Assembly (NCBI RefSeq): GCF_001704155.1
Contig: NZ_CP016294.1
Coordinates: 803,501 to 867,500, forward strand
DNA: 64,000 nt
Source: Stenotrophomonas rhizophila
Lineage (GTDB): Bacteria > Pseudomonadota > Gammaproteobacteria > Xanthomonadales > Xanthomonadaceae
Direction: 5' to 3'
Shown: positions 24,862 through 33,461 of the stretch, piece after piece
How positions within the stretch are numbered: position 1 is the stretch's first letter
Layout: every line of letters starts with the position of its first letter
Program-made: the position numbers and the translations under genes
Notes under the pieces: generated by a model
What the model saw: only the letters and a program-made list of their open reading frames with translations
The model's database searches: none
What the model was told of the DNA's origin: nothing

Positions 24862-27027
24862 TCAGTTGGCCGGTGCCGCTGCAACCACCGCAATGGCCGA
24901 CCATTCGCCCCAGCCGTCACCGTCATCGACCAGCGTGACGGTGAAGGTTTCCGGCAGCGAAGGCGCATCCAGCGACAGGCGGACCCACTCCTGTTCCGCC
25001 AGCGGCAGCTTGGCACTGCCCAGCCGGCCATCGTCAAGCTGGATCACCTGGCGGCCGACGGTCGGCCCGGAACGGTAGTAGAACGCATCACCGGGGTGTG
25101 CGGTGAAGCGCAGCGTGCCCTTGTCCGAATCGCCTCGCACCAGGCTGGCCATGATCTTCATGCCCGGGTAGGACGAGACATGGAAATCCTTGCCCAACCA
25201 CGGATGGCCCGGCGTCACGGCAGCTTCGGTGATGATCTTCGTGCCGGGCGCCGGCACTTCCACCGTCTCCCGATACGCCATGACCGGAGCGACCGCCGGC
25301 AGCTGGCAACCGGCGCCCAGCAGTACCAGCGGGTGGCCCAGTTGGTCGCGGGGGACATACGCAACGAAGCCCGCGCGCGCGGCCGCTGCCGCGCCGGTGA
25401 CTTCGGCGACGTCCGGTCGCGAATGACCGATCAACCCGTAGCCGACCACCTTGCCGTCGCGAACCACGCGCAGCGCGCCGCCCTCGGTGTCCGGCGCAGG
25501 CCCGTCCAGCCAGCCACGGATCCTGACGTAGTCCTGCTGGGACGGTGCTTCGCGGGATTCATCGATGTTGCCCCGGCACACCACGCCCGGCAGCGCGGGT
25601 GCGCTGCTGCCGATCACCGTGGGTGTTGCCTGCCACGGCGCGGCAGTAAAGATTGAAAGGTTTGCCCCGGCGGCGTCGCGGGCCAGGCGAAGCGCGTTCT
25701 CGGTGAAGGGGAAAATGATCTGTACCTGCGCATCGTCTGCAATGCCAAGTCCCATCGCAACGGCCGCGAGCGACTGCTCGTAGTGCTTGTCGGCCTGGTC
25801 GTCCAGGGCGTGCTTCTGTTCGATCATCCCCACGCCCAGCGCGCCGGCCATCAGCACAAGCACGGCGGCATGCCAGCGGCGGCCGCGCAGGGCGACAAAG
25901 GACACCACCCAGATTGCCAGCGCGGCCCAGGCCATCACCGCCGGGGTGGTGTAGCGGCTGGCCAGGGCATGGATCTCACCACTGGCGGCGCGTCCCAGCG
26001 TCGTGCCTGCTGCGGTTCCACCGATGAAGACCAGGAACATCACCAGCGCCCACTGCGCATGGCGACCCTGCGGACGGCGCAGGTGGACCAGCGCCGCCAG
26101 GGCGGAGCCGATGACCAGCAGGGCGCCCATCGCTGCGGCAACCTCCCGCGCGTGCGGGGTCACGTTGCGGGCGATGTAGTAGAAGGGGCTGCCCAGGTAA
26201 AGCAGCAGGAAGCGCACGTACTGGTAGGGCTGCTGGCGCAGCAGCTCAAGTTTCGAGGGACCATCGCCGGTGGCGAGGCCACGCTGGTAGGCGGCACCCA
26301 TGATCAGGGCCAGACCCACCAGCACCAGGAAGCGGCGCCACCCCTGCCGGGTGATCGCCGCGTACGCGGCAAGGATCGGCAGGGTGAGCACGCCATTGGC
26401 CATGGTGCCGAGCGAGGCAACGCCCAGCAGCACCGACAACAGGAACCAGCGTCGGCTGGAGGAGGTCGACACGCTGGCGTGGTACAGCGCCAGCAGTGCG
26501 GCCAGCGGCAGCAGCTGGGCAAGGATGAACTGGCTCTGGAAGCCCCATGTCAGGTTTCCTTCCTGGCACCAGCTGAACAACCAGGCCAACAGGAACAGGA
26601 AGGTGCCGGCGCGCAGCATCGCATCTTCGTGGCGTGGCATCGTGGCACGCAGGAACCGCCACATGACCAGCGCACTGGTGGCCACCAGCAGATAGTTGGC
26701 AACAATGAGGAAGACCGCACTTCCGCCAAACAGGCGCATGTCCAGCCAGAACAGCACGCGTGCGAGCACGATGCGGTGTTCGTTGTGCCCGGCCAGCCAT
26801 ATGCCGGCATCCCCCGCGCTCACGCGTCGATAGAAATCAACCGTGCCATCCCACATGTCGGTGAGCGGCACCGGCGTGTAGCTCTGCCTGGCTCCGACCA
26901 CGGCCAGCCACACATACGCTATGGCCAGCAGCCCAAGCACCACGGTGAGCAGCCCGTTGAGGCGGTGGGTGAAGCGGGGGGAGGCGGTTGGGTTCAACGT
27001 ACTATCCTTTGCTGGATGGTTCATCAT
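24862..27027 (-). CDS. Large GT-C-like membrane protein with DxWDG and HNEHRI motifs
   Basis: 721 aa; its ATG overlaps the epimerase stop (TGATG). N-terminal membrane helix, then an outer loop with DMWDG and, 19 residues later, HNEHRI, followed by about ten hydrophobic segments (to about 430) and a 290-residue soluble domain rich in beta-strand-like sequence, ending near [13 protein letters not shown]. The same DxWDG and HNEHRI pair and a shared GFQSQF occur in the protein at 37902-39269, which lacks the soluble domain. The arrangement suggests a glycosyltransferase using a polyprenyl-phosphate sugar in the periplasm, perhaps the arabinofuranosyl donor made by this operon. No named family is recognised with confidence. 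Confidence 0.7.
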   Translation of the reverse strand: MMNHPAKDSTLNPTASPRFTHRLNGLLTVVLGLLAIAYVWLAVVGARQSYTPVPLTDMWDGTVDFYRRVSAGDAGIWLAGHNEHRIVLARVLFWLDMRLFGGSAVFLIVANYLLVATSALVMWRFLRATMPRHEDAMLRAGTFLFLLAWLFSWCQEGNLTWGFQSQFILAQLLPLAALLALYHASVSTSSSRRWFLLSVLLGVASLGTMANGVLTLPILAAYAAITRQGWRRFLVLVGLALIMGAAYQRGLATGDGPSKLELLRQQPYQYVRFLLLYLGSPFYYIARNVTPHAREVAAAMGALLVIGSALAALVHLRRPQGRHAQWALVMFLVFIGGTAAGTTLGRAASGEIHALASRYTTPAVMAWAALAIWVVSFVALRGRRWHAAVLVLMAGALGVGMIEQKHALDDQADKHYEQSLAAVAMGLGIADDAQVQIIFPFTENALRLARDAAGANLSIFTAAPWQATPTVIGSSAPALPGVVCRGNIDESREAPSQQDYVRIRGWLDGPAPDTEGGALRVVRDGKVVGYGLIGHSRPDVAEVTGAAAAARAGFVAYVPRDQLGHPLVLLGAGCQLPAVAPVMAYRETVEVPAPGTKIITEAAVTPGHPWLGKDFHVSSYPGMKIMASLVRGDSDKGTLRFTAHPGDAFYYRSGPTVGRQVIQLDDGRLGSAKLPLAEQEWVRLSLDAPSLPETFTVTLVDDGDGWGEWSAIAVVAAAPAN

Positions 27028-27971
27028 CAACGACGCAGCACGATATGGCTGTAGCGCGGGTCGGTGTAGCTCTCGCGGATGGCTTCTTCGAACGGGGTCT
27101 GGCGTACGCCAAACACCGCCTCGGTATCCACGCCCTTGAAATCGTCGCCGGCGCTGAGCGCCTTGAGCTGATCGGCGGTGAACGGCGGCTTGGCGCTGAA
27201 CAGGGCGAACGTGCGCAGCAGGAAGGCGAAGAAGCCGATCGGGATGTGGACGATCAGCGTGTGCAGGTTCTTGACCCGCTTGATGGTCCGGATGATGTCC
27301 ACGTAGTCCACGCGGGTGTCGCCGACGATGTCGAACACCTTGCCGTCCGGCTCGGTCTCGATGCATCTGGCGATGCAGCGGCAGAAGTCGCGCTCATACA
27401 GCGGCTGGCGCATGAACCTGCCATCGCCGGGAATCGGGAACACCGGCGTGCGTGCCATGAAGCGCGACAGCCAGCCCAGGTGCTTGGGGTCGAACCAGCC
27501 GAACATGAGCGTGGGCCGCAGTACGCAGTGGCGCTGTCCGCTGGACACCACCATTGCTTCCTGGTCGCGCTTGGTGGTGGTGTAGTCGTCCACCGCCACC
27601 GAGTTCACCACCGACGAGCTGATATGCACCATGTAGGGCACGTTGGCGGCCCGGGTGGCGGCGAGAACGTGCCCGGTGGCGGTGATGTTGTTGCGCACGA
27701 AAAGGTCATTGGTCTTGCCGGTGATCTGCGCGTGCAGCTGCACGACGCAGGCAGCGCCTTCGAACTCGGCCGCCCACGGGCCAGGCAGGGCGAGGTCGGC
27801 GTCGACCGCGCGCACGTCCGGGTGCAGTTCGCGGAGTATGGCCAGGTTGTGGGCGTGCTTGTCGATGGCCACCAGCTGGCTGTAACCCTGCTGCTTGAGC
27901 TCGACGATCAGGTTCTGGCCGACAAGCCCGGCCGCACCGGTAATGACGATCTTGGCGTGTTTGTCGGTCAT
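27027..27971 (-). CDS. NAD-dependent epimerase/dehydratase family protein
   Basis: 314 aa; start ATG 27971 (MTDKHAKIVITGAAGLVG). Extended short-chain dehydrogenase: GAAGLVG nucleotide loop, D-loop VDADLALPG, and the catalytic Tyr-Lys as YTTTK (about residue 145), preceded by HISSSVVN. The C-terminal region ends with ESYTDPRYSHIVLRR and is basic; a hydrophobic stretch near 240 (IPIGFFAFLLRTFALF) could associate with the membrane, which would suit a lipid-linked substrate. It follows the DprE2-like gene by one base. Substrate not known. Confidence 0.82.
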   Translation of the reverse strand: MTDKHAKIVITGAAGLVGQNLIVELKQQGYSQLVAIDKHAHNLAILRELHPDVRAVDADLALPGPWAAEFEGAACVVQLHAQITGKTNDLFVRNNITATGHVLAATRAANVPYMVHISSSVVNSVAVDDYTTTKRDQEAMVVSSGQRHCVLRPTLMFGWFDPKHLGWLSRFMARTPVFPIPGDGRFMRQPLYERDFCRCIARCIETEPDGKVFDIVGDTRVDYVDIIRTIKRVKNLHTLIVHIPIGFFAFLLRTFALFSAKPPFTADQLKALSAGDDFKGVDTEAVFGVRQTPFEEAIRESYTDPRYSHIVLRR

Positions 27972-27972
27972 G

Positions 27973-28704
27973 TCAGAGCTTGATCCTGCGGAATACGAAT
28001 TCAGGGATGGACTTGATGACGAACATGATCGCCCACCAGAAGCCCGGCAGGTAAGCCACCGGGCGGCGCTTGTCGATCGCACGGGCGATACCGGTGGCCA
28101 CCTTGTCCGGGGTGGCCCACAGCGCGCCCTTCTTGAACGCGGCGGTCATCGGCGTATCGACGAAGCCGGGCTTGATCGTCAGTACGTTGATCCCGGTGGC
28201 GCCCAGGCGCTGTCCCAGCCCGCTCAGGTAGGCGCTGACCGCCGCCTTGGCACTGCCGTACAGATAGTTGCTGGCACGGCCGCGGTCACCGGCGACGGAG
28301 GAAATCACGGCCAGGGTCGAGCCGCTCTGCAGCCGCTGGGCGAGTGCTGCCGCCAGCGCGATCGTCGAAGTGCCGTTGGTGGCGAACTCCTGCAGCGCAA
28401 CGTCGACCGAGGCATCGCAGGCGGCCTGGTCGGGCAGGGTGCCATGCGCGATCAGCACGGTGTCGATCCCACCCAGCGCGGCCCACGCGGTATCCAGCAC
28501 GGCGGCGTGGGCCCCGAGATCGTTGACGTCCAGCACGGCCGAATCCACCTGCCGGGCGCCACGTACGCGCAGATCGTCGGCGATGACGTCCAGCCGGGCC
28601 GCATTGCGTGCTACCAGGAACACCGCCGCGGCGCGTGTGGCGTAAACGCGGGCGACGGCTTCGGCGATCGCCGATGTCGCACCGATGATCAGGATCTTCT
28701 GCAT
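27973..28704 (-). CDS. DprE2-like short-chain dehydrogenase (decaprenylphosphoryl-2-keto-pentose reductase type)
   Basis: 243-aa SDR: MQKILIIGATSAIAEAVAR is the NAD(P) start typical of the DprE2 group, ISSVAGDRGRASNYLYGSAK holds the catalytic Ser-Tyr-Lys (S at about 133, YGSAK at about 146-150), and the C terminus FWWAIMFVIKSIPEFVFRRIKL is a hydrophobic, basic tail likely to bind membrane. In mycobacteria DprE2 reduces the 2-keto intermediate produced by DprE1, giving decaprenyl-phosphate D-arabinofuranose. The gene follows the DprE1-like gene by two bases, as in the mycobacterial order, which makes the role likely. Confidence 0.87.
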   Translation of the reverse strand: MQKILIIGATSAIAEAVARVYATRAAAVFLVARNAARLDVIADDLRVRGARQVDSAVLDVNDLGAHAAVLDTAWAALGGIDTVLIAHGTLPDQAACDASVDVALQEFATNGTSTIALAAALAQRLQSGSTLAVISSVAGDRGRASNYLYGSAKAAVSAYLSGLGQRLGATGINVLTIKPGFVDTPMTAAFKKGALWATPDKVATGIARAIDKRRPVAYLPGFWWAIMFVIKSIPEFVFRRIKL

Positions 28705-28706
28705 GC

Positions 28707-30014
28707 TCACTCCATGACCCGGCTCCAGAAGCCGGATGAAAAACGGGGATCGATGAATCGGGAAAAGGACTGCCACTGCGGATAGGCCTGGCGGAACAGC
28801 GCTCCGCTCATGCGCGCATCCTTGGCCGGGTAGACCGCGCCACCGGCCTCGGCGACGATGCGGTCCAGCCGCTCCAGCATCCGGAACACGTCCGGGCCGT
28901 CGTTGGGGAAGTCCAGCGCGAGCGTGGTGCCGGGGCGTGGAAAGGACAGCATGCCCGGCGACGGACGGTTGCCGAACTCCTTCAGCACGGCCAGGAACGA
29001 ACCGCGCCCGCTGCGCGATATCTCTGACAGCAGTGCCGCCGTGGCATCGCGCGCGACCTCGGGCGGCAATACGCACTGGTGCTGCAGAAATCCCCGCGGA
29101 CCGTACATGCGGTTCCAGTGGTTGATGCCATCCAGCGGATAGAAGTAGCTCTGGAAGTGACTGACGTGGCGCTTGCGCCGGGCGGGCTGCCGCCAGTAGT
29201 AGAGGGTGTTGAACGGCTTCAGGGTCAGCCGGTTGACCAGCGATACCGGCGGCACCAGCGGCATGCTGCGGCGTGGCGCGCCTGGCGGCGTGGCCGCCTG
29301 CGCGTTGCCTGCGGCATGGTCACCGCGCAGGAAATGGCCGCGGCCCAGCTGCCTGCCCTTGGCCAGGCAGTCGATCCACGCGACGGTGTATTCGAAGTCG
29401 CGGGCCGATTGGCGCGACAGCTCGAAGAATTCATCCAGCCCATCAAAGCGGATCGATTCGGTCTCGATCCACGGGCCGGGGACGCGGCGCAGCTGCAGCT
29501 CGGCCCAGGTGACCAGGCCGGTCAGGCCCAGTCCGCCGATCGTTGCCGCAAACAGGCCGCTGGCGTCGTGTGCATCCAGCTGTTGCCGCGCACCATCACT
29601 GCGCAGCAGCTCCAGGCAGCGCACGTGGTGGCCGAAGCTGCCGGCGCGGTGATGGTTCTTGCCATGCACGTCATTGCCGATCGCACCGCCCACGGTCGCG
29701 TAGCGCGTACCCGGGGTGACCGGCAGGAACCAGCCGGCCGGCAGCGCCAGCTCGATGATCTCGGCAAGGGTCACGCCCGCCTCGCAGCGCAGCACGCCGG
29801 TGGCGGGATCGAACGCGATGAAGCGGTCCAGTGCGCGCGTCATCAACAACGTGCCGCCCGGATTCAGGCAGCTGTCGCCGTAACTGCGGCCATTGCCGTG
29901 GGGCAACATGCTGCCGGCCACCGGCGGCAGGGCGGCGGCGCGGTCGCTGAGCGCAAGCAGCGTCTGCTGCGCGCGCGGATAGCGCCCCCACGACTGGCCG
30001 CGTGCCGAACTCAT
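28707..30014 (-). CDS. DprE1-like FAD oxidase (polyprenylphosphoryl-ribose oxidase type)
   Basis: 435 aa; start ATG 30014 overlapping the UbiA stop (ATGA). VAO-type FAD fold: MLPHGNGRSYGDSCLNPGG, then TPGTRYATVGGAIGNDVHGK (H117 and K119 correspond to H132 and K134 of M. tuberculosis DprE1) and the C-terminal YPAKDAR (K398 for K418). In mycobacteria the enzyme oxidises C2 of decaprenylphosphoryl ribose. The residue matching Cys387, target of benzothiazinones, is Ala366 here (PGTTLALDF). Length and motif order match the family. It lies between the HAD-UbiA gene and the DprE2-like gene, so the pathway is complete. Confidence 0.9.
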   Translation of the reverse strand: MSSARGQSWGRYPRAQQTLLALSDRAAALPPVAGSMLPHGNGRSYGDSCLNPGGTLLMTRALDRFIAFDPATGVLRCEAGVTLAEIIELALPAGWFLPVTPGTRYATVGGAIGNDVHGKNHHRAGSFGHHVRCLELLRSDGARQQLDAHDASGLFAATIGGLGLTGLVTWAELQLRRVPGPWIETESIRFDGLDEFFELSRQSARDFEYTVAWIDCLAKGRQLGRGHFLRGDHAAGNAQAATPPGAPRRSMPLVPPVSLVNRLTLKPFNTLYYWRQPARRKRHVSHFQSYFYPLDGINHWNRMYGPRGFLQHQCVLPPEVARDATAALLSEISRSGRGSFLAVLKEFGNRPSPGMLSFPRPGTTLALDFPNDGPDVFRMLERLDRIVAEAGGAVYPAKDARMSGALFRQAYPQWQSFSRFIDPRFSSGFWSRVME

Positions 30015-31429
30015 ATCGCGGCGAGCACGATGACCACGCACAGGGCGATGACCACCTGGCTGACCCGGTCCATGGCAGCGAAAACGATGGGGTCGTCATC
30101 CATGTCGCCGCGGTGGGAAACGATCCACATTCTGCTGATCCAGTACAACAGCATCGGGCAGAGCAGCCACAGCACCTTGGGGTTGCTGTACAGCTCCAGG
30201 CTTTCGGGGCTGTTGATGTACAGCGCGAACACCAGCACGCCGATGTAGCCGGCTGCGGCACCCAGCGATTGCACCAGCGGCAGGTCCGCCACCGCGTAGC
30301 CGCGGCCGATCGCCATCTCCTTGCCGCTGGCCAGGGCGGCGGCCAGCTCGGTGTAGCGCTTGAGCATGGCCAGGCTGAGAAACACGAACATGGAGAACGC
30401 CAGCAGCCAGAACGACAGCTCCGACCCGATTGCGACGGTGCCGCCGATGATGCGCACGGTGTACAGCGCCGCCAGCAGCACCACATCGATCATCACGATG
30501 CGCTTGAGCTTGAGCGAATACGCCAGCGTCATCACGTAGTAGCACAGCAGCACGCCGGCAAACGCCGGACTGCACAGCCACGCCAGGGCGAAACCGAGTA
30601 CGGTCAGCAGCGGCGCCACCAGCAGGCCATGCAGCAGCGGCAGCGTACCGGCGGCGAACGGCCGCTTGCGCTTCCGGGCGTGCATGCGGTCGGGGGTCAG
30701 GTCGAGCAGATCGTTGAGCAGGTACACACCCGATGCGCACAGTCCGAATGCCAGGAAGGCGATGCCGGCATCGAGCACCGCAGCCGGTTCGAGGAAGCGG
30801 TGCGCGGTAAGCAGCGGCACCAGCACCAGCAGGTTCTTCAGCCACTGGTAGATGCGCAGCGCCTTGATCCAGGTCAGCAGGCCACCGTTGCGGGCGGGCA
30901 GGTGGGCCAGCACCTCGGTGTGGCGGGCAGCATCGCGCGCAAGGCGCTCGCCGTTGTTGACCACGATGGCGCCGCCAGCATGCGCCCACACCTGCAGGTC
31001 GACCCGGCCGTTGCCCATGTAGTCGAAACCGCGTTCGCCGAAGCGCTCGGCCAGTGCCTTGCCCTTGTTGTGGCCGGACAGGTTGGTGTGGCCGTCGCTG
31101 GCGATCACCTCCTCGAACAGGCCCAGGTGGTCGGCGATCGGCTGGACCAGCAGCTGGTCCGAGGCGGTGCAGAGAACGCGCGGCCGCTGCGTCGTGGTGC
31201 GCAGGATCTCCAGCACGCGCTCGTCGTAGGGCAGCGTGTCGGCGGGCAGCTGGACACGCGAGGCCAGCTGGCGCTTGACCGCCGCCTTGCCACCCAGCAG
31301 CCAGAACGGCAGCAGGAACACGTACAGCGGATTGCGCGCCAGCAATGCCAGCAGCGATTCATACAGGATGTCGGAGCGGAGCAGGGTGCCGTCCAGGTCG
31401 ACACAGAGTGCGCGGTTCTGGGATTTCAA
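30011..31429 (-). CDS. HAD phosphatase-UbiA prenyltransferase fusion (polyprenyl-phosphate phosphoribosyl transferase type)
   Basis: 472 aa from a TTG at 31429 with AGGAG ten bases upstream; an ATG at 31486 has no ribosome-binding site and would sit about 13 nt from the promoter's start. Residues 1-180: HAD domain with DLDGT (D11, D13), CTASD (S90) and MGNGRVD (D144). Residues about 190-472: UbiA fold, about nine membrane helices, NDLLDLTPDR (239-248) followed by KRKRP, and YSLKLKRIVMIDVV. The UbiA half resembles the enzyme (Rv3806c type) that adds phosphoribose from PRPP to decaprenyl phosphate; the HAD half may remove the 5' phosphate. First gene of the arabinose operon. Confidence 0.85.
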   Translation of the reverse strand: MKSQNRALCVDLDGTLLRSDILYESLLALLARNPLYVFLLPFWLLGGKAAVKRQLASRVQLPADTLPYDERVLEILRTTTQRPRVLCTASDQLLVQPIADHLGLFEEVIASDGHTNLSGHNKGKALAERFGERGFDYMGNGRVDLQVWAHAGGAIVVNNGERLARDAARHTEVLAHLPARNGGLLTWIKALRIYQWLKNLLVLVPLLTAHRFLEPAAVLDAGIAFLAFGLCASGVYLLNDLLDLTPDRMHARKRKRPFAAGTLPLLHGLLVAPLLTVLGFALAWLCSPAFAGVLLCYYVMTLAYSLKLKRIVMIDVVLLAALYTVRIIGGTVAIGSELSFWLLAFSMFVFLSLAMLKRYTELAAALASGKEMAIGRGYAVADLPLVQSLGAAAGYIGVLVFALYINSPESLELYSNPKVLWLLCPMLLYWISRMWIVSHRGDMDDDPIVFAAMDRVSQVVIALCVVIVLAAI

Positions 31430-31505
31430 AACGGGGTGACTCCTGCGTCGAACGAACCGGGGCTGTACATGGCGATGGCGTCTCATCCATGAAAATTGAC
31501 CGCAC

Positions 31506-31533
31506 AGTATAGCGTCGCATCTGGTTGGTTTAA
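31506..31533 (-). promoter_or_regulatory. Candidate promoter of the arabinofuranose-type operon
   Basis: On the minus strand TTAAAC (31533-31528) and TATACT (31511-31506) are separated by 16 bp. The -10 is close to consensus. Transcription would begin near 31499, giving a 70-nt leader to the TTG start at 31429. It lies in the 67-124 bp gap between the etf operon end and the HAD-UbiA gene, so the operon need not depend on read-through. Confidence 0.45.
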
Positions 31534-31553
31534 GCCCGGGAATGCGCGTCTCT

Positions 31554-32522
31554 TCAGGGGTCCGGGCGTGCCTCCAGGCTCCCCATGGCCAGCATTCCCA
31601 CCACCACGGCCAGCCACAGGCTGGCCAACCGGATCCCGATGGCCGCCGCCACGGCGACCTCCAGCCCGGCGCCGGTGCTGGTCAGCATGAGCACGATGGC
31701 CGCTTCGGTGGTGCCCACGCCCCCCGGCACGAAGGACAGGGCGCCCACCAGCATGGCCAGTGGGTAAATAGCGAGCGCGTGCTGCCAGGACAGGGCGATC
31801 CCCAGGCAATGGCAGAGCCAGGCGAACGCGGCAGCCGTCAGCAACCATGCCGCCGCACCGTAGGCGGTGCTGGCAAGCGTCAGGCCCGGTCGCAGCAGCG
31901 GGCGCAGGCCACACACCCCATCCAGCAGGAACCCGCACAGCTGGCGTACGCGTGGCCCGGGAAGCCGCGCGATCACCGCCCGCGCCAGCGCCTGCAGGCG
32001 CGGCCAGGCGGCCAGCAGACACAATCCCACCAGCAGGACCATGACAATCCCGGTCAGCGCACCGAACAGGGGCACCAGGCCTGCTGCGCCGGTGCCGAGC
32101 AGGGTGATCACGGCCAGGTCCAGCCCGCGCTCATACACGAACGTAGCCAGCGTGGCGCGCGATGGAATACCCAGCCGCGAGAAATAGCGGATACGCAGCA
32201 GCTCACCGGCCTTGCCCGGCGAGGCGGTGAAGGCAAAACCGGCGAGATAGGCGACCAGCCCCGCCCGCCACGAAGCGACCGGGTGCCCCTGCACACGCAG
32301 CAGGACATGCCAGCGCTGATAGCGCAGCAGGTAGCTGCACAACACCAGCAGCGCGCAGACCGCCAGCGGGCCTGCCAGATCGCCCAGCCGCGACAGCACA
32401 TGCTTGTCGCGGTCCAGGTACCACAGCGCCAGCAGGTACACACTGGCGATGCCGGCCAACCATCCCAGTGCCCGGCCCCGACGGGGCGGGGCGGGCGCAG
32501 CGGGGGAGGTGCCCTCGGTCAC
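31554..32522 (-). CDS. Flippase-like integral membrane protein (UPF0104 family)
   Basis: 322 aa, about eight hydrophobic segments, with the paired motifs [21 protein letters not shown] (residues near 95) and [19 protein letters not shown] (near 270). The start follows directly on the etfA stop, so it is translated with the etf genes although its product belongs with the glycan locus. Members are proposed to move lipid-linked intermediates across membranes. A distant relative lies at 21015-21968. Confidence 0.8.
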   Translation of the reverse strand: MTEGTSPAAPAPPRRGRALGWLAGIASVYLLALWYLDRDKHVLSRLGDLAGPLAVCALLVLCSYLLRYQRWHVLLRVQGHPVASWRAGLVAYLAGFAFTASPGKAGELLRIRYFSRLGIPSRATLATFVYERGLDLAVITLLGTGAAGLVPLFGALTGIVMVLLVGLCLLAAWPRLQALARAVIARLPGPRVRQLCGFLLDGVCGLRPLLRPGLTLASTAYGAAAWLLTAAAFAWLCHCLGIALSWQHALAIYPLAMLVGALSFVPGGVGTTEAAIVLMLTSTGAGLEVAVAAAIGIRLASLWLAVVVGMLAMGSLEARPDP

Positions 32523-33461
32523 TTACAGCGCCGCTTCCAGCTCCGGCAGCAGGGTGAACAGATCACCCACCAGGCCGATGTCGGCGATTTCGAAGATCGG
32601 CGAATCCGGGTCCTTGTTGATCGCCACGATGGTCCCGGCGTCCTTGATCCCGGTCAGGTGCTGGATGGCACCGCTGATGCCGACCGCCACGTACAGCTCC
32701 GGCGAGATGATCTTGCCGGTCTGGCCGACCTGCAGGTCGCTGGGCACATAGCCGGCGTCCACGGCGGCGCGCGAGGCACCCACGGCTGCCCCGAGCTTGT
32801 CGGCCAGCTGGAAGATCACCTTGAAGTTCTCTTCCGAGCCCACGCCACGGCCACCGGAGACCACGCGCCTGGCGCTCTGCAGGTCCGGACGGTCGGTGGC
32901 ACCGGCTGCCAGGCCGACGAAACGGGTGTGGGTCGGCAGGGCCGCGTCCACGCTGGCCGCTTCCACCGGGGCGCTGCCGCCGCTGGCGACTTCCGGCCAG
33001 GAGGCCGCGCGCACGGTGGCGACCACGATCTGGTCGGTCGGCACGTCCACGGTGATGATCGCGTTGCCCGCGTAGATCGGGCGCTTGAAGCTGTGGCTGC
33101 CTTCAACCGTCATCAGGTCCGAAACCTGGTTCACGCCCAGCAGGGCGGCCACGCACGGCATCAGGTCCTTGCCGAAGGTGGTCGAGGGACCGAACACGTG
33201 GGTATAGCCCTTGGCCAGCTGCGCGATCTGCGGGGCCAGTACCTGGGCCAGCGCCTGCGCATTGGCCGGGTTGGCCACGGTCAGTACCTTGGCCACGCCG
33301 GCCAGGCCGGCGGCCTGGGCCGCAACGGCGGCCGGGTCGGCAGCCAATACCAGCACGTCGATGCTGGCGCCGCTGATGGCGGCGGCCGCGCTCACGGTCT
33401 TGGCGGTGGCGGCGTTGAGCTTGCCGTCATGGTGTTCGGCAACAACGAGGATCTTGGTCAT
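32523..33461 (-). CDS. etfA: Electron transfer flavoprotein alpha subunit
   Basis: 312 aa, FAD-binding subunit of ETF, which carries electrons from acyl-CoA and other dehydrogenases to ETF-ubiquinone oxidoreductase. The C-terminal FAD domain (about 190-312) has [30 protein letters not shown] and the [15 protein letters not shown] motif. Overlaps etfB by one base at 33461. In Xanthomonas, etfA marks the far border of the variable LPS locus whose other border is metB; the same is seen here. Confidence 0.95.
   Translation of the reverse strand: MTKILVVAEHHDGKLNAATAKTVSAAAAISGASIDVLVLAADPAAVAAQAAGLAGVAKVLTVANPANAQALAQVLAPQIAQLAKGYTHVFGPSTTFGKDLMPCVAALLGVNQVSDLMTVEGSHSFKRPIYAGNAIITVDVPTDQIVVATVRAASWPEVASGGSAPVEAASVDAALPTHTRFVGLAAGATDRPDLQSARRVVSGGRGVGSEENFKVIFQLADKLGAAVGASRAAVDAGYVPSDLQVGQTGKIISPELYVAVGISGAIQHLTGIKDAGTIVAINKDPDSPIFEIADIGLVGDLFTLLPELEAAL

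Noticed and set aside
27027..31429. A cell-wall arabinogalactan (mycobacterial) locus acquired whole
   Set aside because: Only the donor-forming steps resemble mycobacteria. The other genes are typical of Gram-negative O-antigen loci and there are no arabinosyltransferases of the Emb/Aft type that I can recognise.
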